Source: Calendula officinalis
Taxonomy: Eukaryota; Streptophyta; Magnoliopsida; Asterales; Asteraceae
Assembly: GCA_963853835.1 (NCBI GenBank)
Contig: OY970823.1
Coordinates: forward strand, 11,922,001-11,986,000
Direction of reading: 5' to 3'
DNA: 64,000 bases
Position numbers and translations under genes: made by a program. Within the stretch, counting starts at the first letter, position 1. Each line of letters opens with the position of its first letter. Below, piece by piece: positions 10,352 through 21,132 of this stretch. Under the pieces are notes generated by a model. It did no database searches and was not told the DNA's origin. It worked only from the letters and a program-made list of their open reading frames with translations.

Positions 10352-10603
10352 CTCCCTCCGTCCCACAAAAAAGTTCCCATTTCTCCTTATAATTTTGTCC
10401 CACAAAAAAGTTCCCATTTCTCAAATATGAGGGACCCACTCAATAAAATATTATTATTACCAAAGATTCCACCACTAAAACACTTTCTCTCTCCAATCTA
10501 ACCTTATATTTTAATCAAAAGTATTACCAATACCCCACAACTAATTATCTCCTAAAATCTTGTGCCCAAGTGAAATGGGAACTTTTTTGTGGGACGGAGG
10601 GAG
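10352..10603 (+). mobile_element. Stowaway MITE inserted in copy B
   Basis: This 252-bp element has inverted ends CTCCCTCCGTCCCACAAAA and its complement, which is the hallmark of plant Stowaway (Tc1/mariner) MITEs. It is flanked by TA at 10350-10351 and 10604-10605. Copy A has the uninterrupted site with a single TA at 1645-1646. The interior has no ORF, so movement would need a mariner transposase from elsewhere. Within the left half, a second copy of the CCCACAAAAAAGTTCCCATT motif follows at 10398, an internal duplication of the end. Its ends add out-of-frame codons to the viral ORF. Confidence 0.96.
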
Positions 10604-11225
10604 TAATTATCAAAAAGTATTTATAGCTTTAATAGATAGTGGAGCAGATTTAAATTGTATACAAGAAGGATTAATTCCAACAAAATATTTTCAAAAATCT
10701 ACACATACTTTGAGAGAAGTATCTGGTAGAAAACTTGATATTCAATATAAATTAACAAATGTAAAAATTTGTAAAAATAATACATGTATACCTATTAATT
10801 TTACAATAATAAAAAACATGTCAAGTAATGAAATGATTTTAGGTAATCCCTTTTTAGAAATGATTCTACCAATCTCGGTAGAAAAAGATAAAATTATTGG
10901 TTATTACCAAAATCAAAAGATATGCTTTGAATTTATTTCAGACCCATACTCTATATGGGTGAATGAAGTAAAGAATTCTTTAAACTTTAAGAGAAATCAA
11001 ATAAATTTCCTTAAAGAAGAAATTCTTAGAGTTCAAATAGATGAACAACTTAAGAATAATAAATTACAAGAAAAAATTAAATTAATGACAAATAGATTTT
11101 CTTTAAATATATGTAATGACCACCCTAATGCATTTTGGGAAAGAAAAAAACATATTGTTACTCTCCCATATGAAGAAGATTTTAATGAAAGACAGATTCT
11201 ACGAAAGCAAGACCCTGTCAGTTGA
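10604..11225 (+). pseudogene. Protease and linker, copy B
   Basis: Catalytic DSGAD is at about 10636-10650 and the ILGNPFLEM flap-like segment near 10848. A one-base difference from copy A near 11199 shifts the frame, and the shifted frame ends in TGA at 11223-11225. The protein would cleave the viral polyprotein. It is separated from the coat region by the MITE and from RT by the frameshift. Confidence 0.82.
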
Positions 11226-12490
11226 ATCATAATTATCTAGATCTATGTAAAAATGAAATAAACTCATTATTAAACAAAAAGTTAATTCAACCATCAAAAT
11301 CTCCATGGTCCTGTACTGCTTTCTATGTTAATAAACATGCAGAACAAGAAAGAGGTGTACCCAGGTTAGTTATAAATTATAAACCATTAAATAAAGTTTT
11401 AAAATGGATTAGATACCCTATACCAAATAAAAAATATTTATTAGATAGATTACATGATTCAATAATATTTTCAAAATTTGACTTAAAATCAGGATATTGG
11501 CAAATTCAGATTAATGAAAAAGATAGATATAAAACTGCCTTTAATGTCCCTTTTGGCCAATATGAGTGGAATGTAATGCCATTTGGTCTAAAAAATGCTC
11601 CTTCAGAATTTCAAAATATTATGAATGATATATTTTATCCATATAGTGATTTTATCATTGTTTATATAGATGATATTTTAGTATTTTCAAAAAATATTGA
11701 AGCTCATTTTAAACATTTATATTTATTTGAAAAGATAATCATTAAAAATGGTTTAGTTTTATCACAAACAAAAATGTCGTTATTCCAAACCAAGATAAGA
11801 TTTTTAGGTCATAATATTGAAAAAGGTCAAATTATTCCTATACAAAGAAGTATGGAATTCGCTGATAAATTTCCAGATGAAATTAAAGATAAAACTCAAT
11901 TACAGAGATTTTTAGGAAGTCTAAATTATATTTCACCTTTTTATAAAGATTTATCCGTAGATAGTGCTATTCTTTATGACAGATTAAAAAAGAATCCTTG
12001 TGCATGGACAAATAATCATACACAAGCAGTCAAAACAATAAAAAATAAAGTAAAAACTTTACCATGTTTATCTTTAGCTAATCCAAATTGGGAAAAAATA
12101 GTAGAGACTGATGCTTCTGAAATAGGATTTGGAGGAATTTTAAAACAAATTCATCCAAATAATAAACAAGAATTTTTAGTTAGATTTTATTCAGGAAAAT
12201 GGACTCATAGTCAGAAAAATTATTCTACCACTGCTAAAGAAATATTAGCATTAGTAAAATGCATTCTTAAGTTCCAGGATGATTTATATAGTCAACACTT
12301 TATAATAAAAACAGATTGCCAAGCAGCTAAATTTATGTTTAATAAAGATTTTAAACATGATATTTCTAAACAAATGTTTATGAGATGGCAGGCAACATTA
12401 GCATGTTTTGATTTTGATATACAATATAAAAAAGGGAGTGATAATAGTCTTCCTGATTTTTTAACAAGAGAATATTTAAAAGAAGATTGA
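11222..12490 (+). CDS. Reverse transcriptase-RNase H, copy B
   Basis: The open frame is 422 codons. RT motifs in order: the VPRLVINYK region (about residues 45-55), FSKFDLKSGYWQI (about 90-102), FGLKNAPSEFQ (about 125-135) and the catalytic YIDDILVF (about 148-155). RNase H follows with the ETDASEIGFGG and STTAKEILALV motifs and TDCQAAK. The segment is open to TGA 12488-12490. The listed first codon is TTG and is not a likely start; copy A has ATG there and the enzyme was part of a longer polyprotein. Of all copy B segments this is the only one without an internal break, but it lacks an intact upstream partner. Confidence 0.88.
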   Translation: MNHNYLDLCKNEINSLLNKKLIQPSKSPWSCTAFYVNKHAEQERGVPRLVINYKPLNKVLKWIRYPIPNKKYLLDRLHDSIIFSKFDLKSGYWQIQINEKDRYKTAFNVPFGQYEWNVMPFGLKNAPSEFQNIMNDIFYPYSDFIIVYIDDILVFSKNIEAHFKHLYLFEKIIIKNGLVLSQTKMSLFQTKIRFLGHNIEKGQIIPIQRSMEFADKFPDEIKDKTQLQRFLGSLNYISPFYKDLSVDSAILYDRLKKNPCAWTNNHTQAVKTIKNKVKTLPCLSLANPNWEKIVETDASEIGFGGILKQIHPNNKQEFLVRFYSGKWTHSQKNYSTTAKEILALVKCILKFQDDLYSQHFIIKTDCQAAKFMFNKDFKHDISKQMFMRWQATLACFDFDIQYKKGSDNSLPDFLTREYLKED

Positions 12491-12505
12491 CGTTTTATTT
12501 GCAGG

Positions 12506-13885
12506 ATGCGTTTCTCCAGTCGAGGAAGAGGCTACTCATCATATAGGGGTAGTTATGGAAGAGGTCGAGGAAATTCCATCACTCAAAATAGTTCTTATAG
12601 AACTGGTTCATCTTCACAAAGTTATAACTTACCTATTCCAGGAGATCCATTATATGAAGAATTTAAAATTTTCTTAAAAACAAAGGAGAATGATCCTAGT
12701 TTCTCAAAAATAGTAACAGAAGGTGATATTATAGAAGATAATTATAAACAATTATCATATAAAGATGAAATACTTATTTTAGAAAATAAAGACATAATGT
12801 TTTATTTTGAAAATAATAGTGATCCATGGTTTATAATGACAAGATACTTGGATACAGCATCATATGCTGGATGTTCTTATAAACAAAGAACATATTACGA
12901 AAACATTTTAAAAACAACAGGATCTGTGGAATTTTCTCATTTTACATCAGGAAATCCAAATGTTTATAATTTTAGCAAAGCAATTATAAAAAAGATCATA
13001 TCAGCAGAAGAATGGGGACTTAGCACCCTAAAAGAAAAAGAATTTATAATTCCACCTTCAAGAAATCCTCTTAAATTTACTTATTGGGATTATGTTGAAA
13101 ACTTTCATAAAGCATTTTTATATGAAAATCCACAAAGAAAACACACTTCGTTTTTTAAAATTTGTGAAACTATTTATAAGCAGAATAAAGATATTCCAAA
13201 TTGGTTTATTAATTGGTGGTCTTCATATGGACCTAGTATTGATATATTACCAGATGAACCATTCAGAAAATTATATGGAGAATGGTTACCAATTTCTCCA
13301 AGATATTTAAAATATTCAAATGAGAAACTAAATAATTTAGAAGTTATATCTTCTTTACACTTTTTTATGGAATTTTCAATTCCCTGGATTTGGAAATAGG
13401 AACCATATGTGGATTATACTCCATGTAAATTACCAACATTACAAAGGTTATACTTTACAAAATTTTGCCCTAAGATGCTACAAAAAGATCCAGAAACAAA
13501 AATATGGAATGCACAACAAACAGTTGATCATATCAACCAACAAATTAAAATTTATACAGACCAGAAAAAATTTTCAGATTCAGCAAACTTAATCCCTTCA
13601 GAATTACCAAATATAAATTCAAATAAAGAAAAAATGATCAAAGCATTCAGAACATATTGTTCTCAGATCAAGGAAAATCTTCAGAGATTTCAGAGTGAAG
13701 AAAATGAAGAAGAAGAAGCCTCAAATGAAGATACAATGTCAACTGATAATAATCAATTTCAATGTCTAGCAGGAGAATCTCAAACTAATGAAGAAATTAT
13801 TCCCGTTGATTGCATGATAGACATGATTGAAGAATCTTTACTTCAAAAGAAAAAGAATGACAGAAGTAAAGCTCTTGTGATATAA
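12506..13885 (+). pseudogene. Viral 3' ORF of unknown function
   Basis: ATG 12506 lies 15 bp after the RNase H stop. The frame runs 297 codons to TAG 13397-13399 and then stays open in the same frame to TAA 13883-13885. The left-arm copy has Trp at that codon. The N-terminus is an RG-rich segment (SSRGRGYSSYRGSYGRGRGN) of the kind that binds RNA. The middle is aromatic-rich (IPNWFINWWSSYGP), and the C-terminus is strongly acidic. No enzyme motif is recognised. Position downstream of RNase H fits the second ORF of florendoviruses; a transactivator-like role is only a guess. A pyrimidine-rich TTTTATTTGCAG ends 1 bp before the ATG and resembles a 3' splice site. Confidence 0.72.
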
Positions 13886-13891
13886 TAATAC

Positions 13892-14345
13892 ATGTGTCAA
13901 GTTAAAAGACAGATGTCAAAAGGAGAGTACCATGACAGTATCATGTGTCAAGTTAAAAGACAGATGTCAGATAAATGCCTCATAATTGCATGAATACGAC
14001 AGATGGTTTAATAGTAGCCAGGTGTCAAATAAAGATGCTACGTGTTTTGTGAGTTAGCAGCTTAGTGTTAACTTTTTAATATTTTTTATTTTGTTTGTAT
14101 CTGTATGTAGTCTATTATAAATAGTCTTAGTTTAGTTCTAAGCAGGGCATCAAAAAATTATATACTCTGCTCTCTTGTACTGTAACTCTTCGCCAGTTGT
14201 AAAAATTTTAGTTTGTAGAATAAAAGTTTGAAGTTCTTTGTACTTTCTGTTAATTACACCATCCTTACGGGTACGCTTTCTTTATATTTTTATTACTTTA
14301 TGTTATACTTAGCCTGATGACAGGCTAATCTGTTTGTTAAATATC
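13892..14345 (+). promoter_or_regulatory. Copy B promoter and RNA end region
   Basis: Same architecture as 5681-6130: 27-bp repeats at 13892-13918 and 13943-13969, TATAAATA at 14116-14123 and AATAAA at 14219-14224. All distances are conserved between the copies. Confidence 0.68.
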
Positions 14346-14770
14346 ACATAATACTTTCATGGAGGCAGTATCTTAAGATACTAATATGCGTCAACATTTA
14401 AAATGTAACCAGGTTTATTAAAAAAAAAAAAAGAGTATTTTTTACTATTTTTGGGGAACATTTTCAAGTCTAGGTTGATGTAACAACATCTTATTAGAAA
14501 TTTAACAATGGCATTAGTCGTGTCTTAGCCCGTTTCAGCCATGATTTGGCATTATTAGGGTATTTTATTCATTGACTCGCCATACTGCAAATTCTTAATA
14601 AGATGTCGGTACTTCGTAAAGATACCTATGACTAAAAGAAAATTCTTTCTAAAAACTTTTATATTTTTAAAAACTGTTATATTTTTAATATTAAATAAAA
14701 TCTTTTATATTGTTAATATTAAATAATATCCTGGTTATGTTTAAAAAGTTTGACAAGGTCCTGTCTTAAA
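14346..14770 (+). promoter_or_regulatory. Viral leader segment 3, cut before primer site
   Basis: Third copy of the leader. Stem arms are 14486-14503 and 14589-14606. Homology to the others ends at CTGTCTTAAA (14761-14770), immediately before where the tRNA-Met primer site should start, and 77 bp of 3' ORF sequence follow instead. Confidence 0.72.
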
Positions 14771-14847
14771 TAATCAATTTCAATGTCTAGCAGGAGAATC
14801 TCAAACTAATGAAGAAATTATTCCCGTTGATTGCATGATAGACATGA
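14771..14847 (+). pseudogene. 77-bp stub of the viral 3' ORF
   Basis: Duplicates 13749-13825 (codons around the QCLAGESQ and CMIDM motifs) and ends at the cluster boundary beside a short A run and the (AATAT)n tract. Confidence 0.8.
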
Positions 14848-14856
14848 AAAAAAAAA

Positions 14857-15051
14857 GAGTAATATAATATAATATAATATAATATAATATAATATAATAT
14901 AATATAATATAATATAATATAATATAATATAATATAATATAATATAATATAATATAATATAATATAATATAATATAATATAATATAATATAATATAATAT
15001 AATATAATATAATATAATATAATATAATATAATATAATATAATATAATATA
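14857..15051. repeat. (AATAT)n pentanucleotide microsatellite
   Basis: About 39 uninterrupted units of a 5-bp AT repeat directly abut the end of the pararetrovirus cluster. Long translated reading frames on the minus strand here are artefacts of the repeat. Confidence 0.97.
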
Positions 15052-15502
15052 GGTGAAGGTTCATGCAACAAGTCTTTTTTTCTGCGAGAAATGCGAAAAG
15101 TAACGTGGTTCATTAGATCATAAAATAAAAGGTTAAGATGTGTTGTGACATTTTTGAAGATAAGTGAACATTGAAGGTTTAAATATAAATGTACAAGGGC
15201 AGATTTTGAAAAAAAAAAAAACAAAAAACAATACGTGGTAAGCCATGATATTGCGTGGGAAACGGAAAAATAAATTTAATTTACTACAATTAACTAAATT
15301 TTCTATAATCTCTCCCCTCATTTATGTGTTTGTGTTTCCAATTCTCTCACAAATCCATCCCGTATTTCATGAAGATCGGATCTACTCTTCAGGAACTGCC
15401 GCCGACCACCATTCCGACCTCCACGGTCACCACCGGCTTTCCAAATATTCCTCTGGTAACACCTTCTTCAATACTTCTCTAATCCTCAACTTCGATCTTC
15501 TC
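15052..15502. other. Unassigned left flank of the copia element
   Basis: 451 bp without a supported gene. An AT-rich part is followed by a more GC-rich part (15355-15460) with a short open frame from ATG 15369. This could be a host exon remnant, since the right flank beyond the copia element (27949 onward) has similar composition. No family is recognised. Confidence 0.5.
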
Positions 15503-16346
15503 TTTGGATTTTGGTGGGTTTTAAAAGGCAGAGGAAACGTATATTTAAAAATAAATTTAACCACCAAGATCCACCAATGACCGAATCTATACACCCAAAT
15601 CGTGCAACAAAGAAGAGAAAGAGAACATCATACCCTCGAAGACACCTGCAAGAATAATGATGAACTCTTAGATGGATGATGGTCACGTAGTCGTTCCCCT
15701 CCACCTTTGATCCACACCGGGTAAGCGATTCCTTCCGAGTTGCTAACCCAACACCGAAAAATGCTCAAGAATTCTTCTTAGATTTTCGGTAACCAAACAC
15801 TTATGTTGAGAGAGAAAAACGATTTTGCATTAAACTTAAACAACCTCCCACATCTCTCTTAAATAGAAAAGAGACAAAGTGGAGGCGGGTGGAAAAGCTC
15901 TACATGCATTGGACCAAAAAGTGGTCCAATATAATTATAGCAAGCATGTGGAGAGAGTAGTGGCTTTCCTTAACATGCATTGGACCATTAAATGGTCCAA
16001 TGAAATAAAAGCTACTTTTATTTCTCCTAACATCTTTAATTATTTCTATTATATTAAGTGTTATCGGAAAGGAATTCCCCCGGCGTGTGACCCGATAGGC
16101 TCGCGCATCATCGGCCATGATACCCGTACATGTGTGTCGGTGGGCACTAAATTCTGACAATATAATCACTTATGATTAAGTTGTCACGGGGCTGGCAGTT
16201 TAATCACCTATGATTAAGCTGCCACGAATCTGACAGTTCAATCACCTAGGATTAAGCTGTTACGAATCTAACACTTTAATCACCTATGATTAAGGTTACG
16301 ATTCTGACAGTTTAATCATCTATAATTAAGGTCACAAATGCTAACA
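15503..16346 (-). repeat. 3' LTR of outer copia element
   Basis: 844 bp. It matches 27224-27942 but has about 95 bp near 15996-16090 that the other LTR lacks. It also has five instead of four copies of a 36-39-bp unit built on the palindrome TTAATCAcctaTGATTAA (16163-16340). Confidence 0.88.
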
Positions 16347-17216
16347 AACTCCCACTTGCACACGACACGACGTGTTATTGGTATCACAAATAAAGAGCGG
16401 CCCTAGCTAGGCATCTTTGTCCCCAAGTCAGCACGAGGTACGTCATCCTCGACAACTACCAATCATATAAATTATGGTTCCTTTAGATTAGTGATCGTAT
16501 CATCCTTTTGTACACGATATCCTTGTGAACACGAGACATGGATTAATGTCTTCATTCTCCAGATCATTCACGATTATGTTTCTCGATCTTTTATTTAGTG
16601 GTGACCAAAATGAGTTGTAATTGAACCATTTTCAATATAACTCGAGCATGGCCATGCTTTTGGGTGTCAGCGCTAAATCATCGAGGGGCCCATGGATATC
16701 TCTTTTCATTGAGGTACAAATCCTTTTGACTACATAGTCCCTACACATAAGTTATCCTTACCCAACTAAGCCCCTTATAACAGCCATTTACGAACCGCGT
16801 TAGAGCATTAATCTAAGTAAAGTAAACTTATGCTTTGGAATCTCATGAATCTTTGGTCTAAGGATGAAATGATATAATCATCCCGAGATACTTGTGAGAA
16901 TTTCCATGAAGTAAACTCGGGTGTGGGTCTCCAGTCACTTGAAACCCATTTCAATTACAGGTAAGTGTTGCAACCATTGTGATCAACCACTTACCTCAGT
17001 CTTCGTTCATTACATACTTCCCTTTAAGTATGACTGACTGTGGAGATTTAGATTAAATCTGGGAAGTGTTTAAACATGCAAAGATGGAACACAATAAAGT
17101 TTTTGAAAGTAACTGCAACACACATATGTATAGACATATTTATACATCAATACAATCAAAATTCAATACTGCTTAAAGTTTCCAAAATAAACATCAAATT
17201 CAAACTAAAACAGTAC
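16347..17216 (-). other. Copia 3' noncoding region with polypurine tract
   Basis: 870 bp between RNase H and the LTR. The minus strand next to the LTR reads AAGTGGGAGTTTG (complement of 16347-16358), a typical plus-strand primer tract. No ORF is supported in the rest. Confidence 0.7.
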
Positions 17217-17765
17217 TCAAGCTAGATCACTAGCTAATCTCACACCTATTCCTCTAGTGTGAGAATCATGTACAGCCTGTGATAACGGCTTAGTAAACAG
17301 ACCGGAAAGATTCTCTTCCGATACTACTCTGCTTATGACAACATCACCACTTTCAACCTTATCTCGGATAACGTGGTATTTACGAGCAGTATGCCTCGTT
17401 CTTTTGTGAGCTCTAGCTTCCTTAGCCAATGGTATCGCACCCTCATTGTCACAATATATTTCAATGTGTTCGGCAATGCTAGGAACAACTACCAAGTCAT
17501 TGATGAATTTCCTCATCCACACAGCTTCTTTTGCAGCTTCACTCGCTGCAATGTATTCTGATTTTGTAGTGGAATCAGCAACTGTGTCTTGCTTGGAGCT
17601 CTTCCAACTCACAGCGCCACAATTCAATAGGAATACATAACCCGATTGCGATCGGAAATCATCCCTATCAGTTTGGAAGCTTGCGTCTGTGTATCCGACT
17701 ACACGCAACTCTTCCATACCACCATATACCAAGAACATATCCTTCATTCTTCGAAGATATTTCAA
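17217..17765 (-). pseudogene. Copia RNase H domain
   Basis: 182 codons are open. Diagnostic copia RNase H motifs are present: GYTDASFQTD, SQSGYVFLLNCGAVSWKSSK, STTKSEYIAASEAAKEAVW and the IYCDNEGAIPLAKE segment, ending with the FTKPL motif. It is in a different frame from the upstream RT piece, so it is not expressed as part of a polyprotein without frame changes. Confidence 0.9.
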
Positions 17766-17779
17766 GATGTTCTTGACGG

Positions 17780-18531
17780 CTATCCAATTAGCTTCTCCAT
17801 GTTTGATTGATATCTACTTGTCACGCTCAGTGCACATGATACATCAGGTCTGGTGCATAGCATGGCGTACATGATGGTTCCAACTGCCGAGGCACAAGGT
17901 ATCTTCTTCATTATGTCACGTTCCTTATCGGAACTTGGGCATTGAGCCTTGCTCAAAGTCACTCCATGCAACATTGGAAGATCTCCTTTCTTGGAGTCCT
18001 CCATTCTAAACCGCTTTAAACTTTGTCAATATATGCACTTGGACTCAAACCGAGAAGCCTTTTAGATCTATCTCGATATATCTTAATTCCCAATATGTAC
18101 GATGCATTTCCTAAGTCCTTCATGGAAAAACATTTTCCAAGAAATGTCTTGACATCGCTCAAAATTGGAATGTCATTCCCAATTAGTAAGATGTCATCAA
18201 CATATAGGACTAGGAATACAATCGCGCTCCCACTAGCCCTGACATATACACAAGGTTCATCTATACATTTAGAAAATCCAAATTCCTTGATTTTCTCATC
18301 AAAGCAAAGATTCCAACTTCGAGATGTTTGCTTAAGTCCATAAATGGACTTCTTAAGCTGACAGACTTTGTTGAGATACTTTGGATGTACAAAACCCTCG
18401 GGTTGTTTCATATATAACTCTTCAGAAAGCTTCCCGTTAAGGAAGGCGATTTTTATATCCATTTTCCAAATTTCGTAATCATGAAAGCCGGCAATGGCCA
18501 TAAGTATCCTGATAGATTTCAACATAGCCAC
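17780..18531 (-). pseudogene. Copia reverse transcriptase, central and C-terminal part
   Basis: The first piece (18531-18016) holds MDIKIAFLNG, YGLKQTSRSW and the catalytic YVDDILLIG. It stops at TAA 18016-18018, and a second piece (18004-17780) in another frame carries the ALCTRPDVSCAL region. The break is a frameshift plus stop in the RT thumb. Confidence 0.9.
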
Positions 18532-19190
18532 TGGGAAAAGGTTTCATCATAGTCAACACCATGGGTTTGAGTGAAGCCTTTAGCAACCAGTCGTGCTTTG
18601 AAAGTATCAATCTGTCCATCCATGCCGATCTTTACTTTATAGACCCATTTACACCCCACAAGCTTACAGCTGGGTGTACGATCAACCAGTTCCCATACTT
18701 GGTTGTCCTTCATGGATTGCATCTCGACTTCCATTGCATCTCTCCATTTTTCAGACTCTGGGCCTGCCATCGCTTCCTGGTAGGTAGTGGGTTCATCATG
18801 ATCCCCTAGTAACTCGCTGCCCTCAGATATGAGGAGCCCATATCTCTCTGGCTCAGTACGAGTTCTATCAGATCTACGAAGAGACAATGGTGGAACGTCA
18901 GTTTCTACCGCATCCTCTTGATCGGTACCAACCTCTTGAGGTTGTGTGCTAGTGCCAACATCAGGTAGTTCATTGGATATATCTTGAGTTTCCTCAAGAT
19001 CTATATGCTTTCCACTAGGTTCATTGGATAAAAGTTGTCTTTCAAGAAAGAATGCCCTTCGAGCAACAAATACCTTGTTCTCGGTAGGTTTGTAAAACAA
19101 ATATACAAGTCCCGCTTTAGGATATCCAATGAAATAACACTTTTCTGAACGGGGTTCTAATTTGTCATCGGCCTCACGCTTTACGTAGGC
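18519..19190 (-). pseudogene. Copia integrase C-terminus and RT N-terminus
   Basis: Open from about 19190 (just after a stop at 19191-19193) to 18519. It starts with the integrase tail (GYPKAGLVYLF, YKPTENKVFVARRAFFLER), passes a charged Ser/Pro linker, and enters RT at the WRDAMEVEMQSMKDNQVWEL motif and CKWVYKVKIGMDG. It loses frame in the GVDYDETFS motif. Confidence 0.88.
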
Positions 19191-20136
19191 TTAACAACCC
19201 CAAACTGTAAGATAGGATAGTGGAGGTGTACTCCCATGCCATATCTCAAAAGGTGTCTTTTCTACCTTCTTTGTTGGTACGAGATTAAGAAGCTTACACG
19301 CCGTTTCTAGAGCATATCCCCATAAACTTATTGGTATTTGGGTTCTTGCATTCATTGATCGAACCATATCAAGTAATGTTCGATTTCTCCTCCCGGAGAC
19401 TCCATTCAATTGTGGAGTCCTAGGAGGTGTTAATTGTGAGACAATCCCACAATTCTTAAGATGGTCGATAAACTCTAGATTAAGACACTCTCCGCCTCTA
19501 TCAGATCGAAGTATCTTGATTGATTTTCCCAATTGGTTCTCAACTTTGTTTTGGAATGCCTTAAACACCTCAATGGTTTCTGAATTTTGTTTAATCAAGT
19601 AAACATATCCATACCTACTATAGTCATCTATAAAGGTTACGAAGTATGTACAATTATTCTTTGTAAGGGGTTTAAATGGACCACACACATCGGTGTGTAC
19701 AATGTCTAATAAACCCTTAGCCCTCTCACTAAGACCGGTGAAGGGAGCCTTAGTCATCTTTCCCAATAAGCAAGATTCACATACACATTTGAACTATGTT
19801 CAGATGATTCCAAGTACCTAATTGCTTGGAGCTTGGAGATGCGAGTCTTGTTTATATGCCCAAGACGACTATGCCATAAGGATAATATATCCAAACTATC
19901 TTTGGATGTAGAACCAATTTGCATGATTGATTTTTTGTTACTAACATGCGCCTCTATCTCAGATATGCCATTAACCGGTAATGCTTTAAAATAATAAACA
20001 CCATTTTTATGACAAGAAATTGTGCCATCATCATTAAAAGCAAACTTAAAACCGTCAATGTATAATGCAAAATACGAAATAATATTTCTTGCCATAAGTG
20101 GCGAATAACGAACATGTTTTAACAAAATGGAGAAAC
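19191..20136 (-). pseudogene. Copia integrase core and zinc-binding domain
   Basis: Two frames. From 20136 to about 19760: the GAG-pre-integrase part with LWHSRLGHINK, the His side of the HHCC motif. A frameshift then occurs right at the Cys pair. From 19766: DIVHTDVCGPF, FIDDYSRYGYVYLI and the RSDRGGEC and PQLNGVSGRRNRTLLDM catalytic regions. In the last motif the usual Glu of the DDE triad reads as Ser-Gly-Arg, so catalysis is doubtful. The right edge is cut by the nested element at 20137. Confidence 0.88.
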
Positions 20137-20918
20137 TGAAGGGTTTCATTGTAACTGATCGACCACTTGGATCAACCTCCTAGGAAACTTGAATCAACCA
20201 TACTGACCAAGAACATGAACTTGATCTTGACTGGTTTTAACCAACTAGCTGATTTAACCCCTAAAAGCGGAAGTGGGATTAAACCTAATCCTTAAAGCCT
20301 AAAGGATTGGGATGTTGGAAATCTAGATTAGATTAACAAGAAAGAAACCTTGTACGAAAAACTTGTACACACACATACTTGTGGTGTTCGACGAACTAAC
20401 CAAGAACCCTAAGGTTCTTGGTTCGACTTCGTACAAGAGGGGAGAGAGGAAAGAGTGTTCCATGAATCATACCTTAGTTAATGCTTAAGATTAGACCACT
20501 GATGATGAACACGACGAGCGATCCTCTAGATGATCACTTGCAACGATCTTGATCTTCAAAACTCGAAGAACACGAAGAACGAATGAAGAACACAAAGGGT
20601 TGTGTTCTTGGTTCGGCCGAAAATCGAAGGGGAGAAGGCGGGGGATTTTCGTATGGTGATCTAGGGTTGTTGAACCACAATAAGGGAACCCCATGCCTTC
20701 TATTTATAATAGAAGGACTTTCACTTAGGGCCATTCTAGTTTTATTAAGATTAAACTCTTAATTAAACTTATCCTTTTACACTTCCATCCCTTATTGTTT
20801 AACTAGTTTATTATTATTGCACTTAACTATTAAATGTCTAGTATTATTACACTAATATATTTCGGTACCCATATACACGAAATATATACTTGTATTTATA
20901 CTTTTAATAATTAATGTC
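20137..20918 (-). repeat. 3' LTR of nested copia element, truncated
   Basis: Matches 23751-24534 with few changes. Its inner end is replaced by a second copy of a 31-bp AT-rich LTR segment (near 20833-20863 and again near 20911-20941), which then joins gag directly. Confidence 0.85.
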
Positions 20919-20931
20919 TAGTATTAATACA

Positions 20932-21132
20932 CTAATATATTTCAGCTCTAGCATTAGCGGCAGGGACATTTGGTACTACTCTTTCCAAGACATACCACTT
21001 TCTCTCATGCCTAAGCACAATGCGAAGATTGCGCTCCCAATTGAGAAATTTTGACCCAGTCAACTTGTCTTTTTCGAGGATTGAGCGAAGTGAGAGATTG
21101 TTGGTACTTGTCGCCGTGGGTGTTGCTGACAT
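20932..21132 (-). pseudogene. Copia gag N-terminal remnant
   Basis: About 65 codons from ATG 21132 (the frame is open a little upstream but with no better start). LRSILEKDKLTGSKFLNWER resembles the outer element's gag N-terminus at 25410-25330, and the next part resembles its LRHEEKMHVIE segment. Truncated by the deletion joining it to the LTR. Confidence 0.8.

Larger units (their letters stand above)
1..14847. mobile_element. Endogenous pararetrovirus cluster 1 (Caulimoviridae, florendovirus-like), rearranged
   Basis: At least two copies of one caulimovirid genome plus fragments are joined in both orientations. Seen directly: a 30K-type movement protein, a CCHC coat protein, a DSGAD protease, RT with the YIDDIL box, RNase H, a 3' ORF, TATA box and AATAAA pairs, and tRNA-Met primer sites (TGGTATCAGAGCCA). 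No integrase and no LTRs are present, which separates this from an LTR retrotransposon. Junctions lie near 2966, 3428, 4515, 5005, 5046, 6575 and 14770. The extra 3' ORF after RNase H and the flanking AT-rich repeat fit florendoviruses from general knowledge; the genus call is an inference. All copies are broken. The left end runs off the window. Confidence 0.88.

Noticed and set aside
6952..13885. Intact, activatable virus in copy B
   Set aside because: Stops at 7045, 9112 and 13397, frame breaks near 8828 and 11199, and the MITE at 10352 make the copy non-coding as a whole.
14787..15224. Long minus-strand frames across the AATAT repeat (YIILYYIIL type)
   Set aside because: They are pure translation of the microsatellite in different frames.
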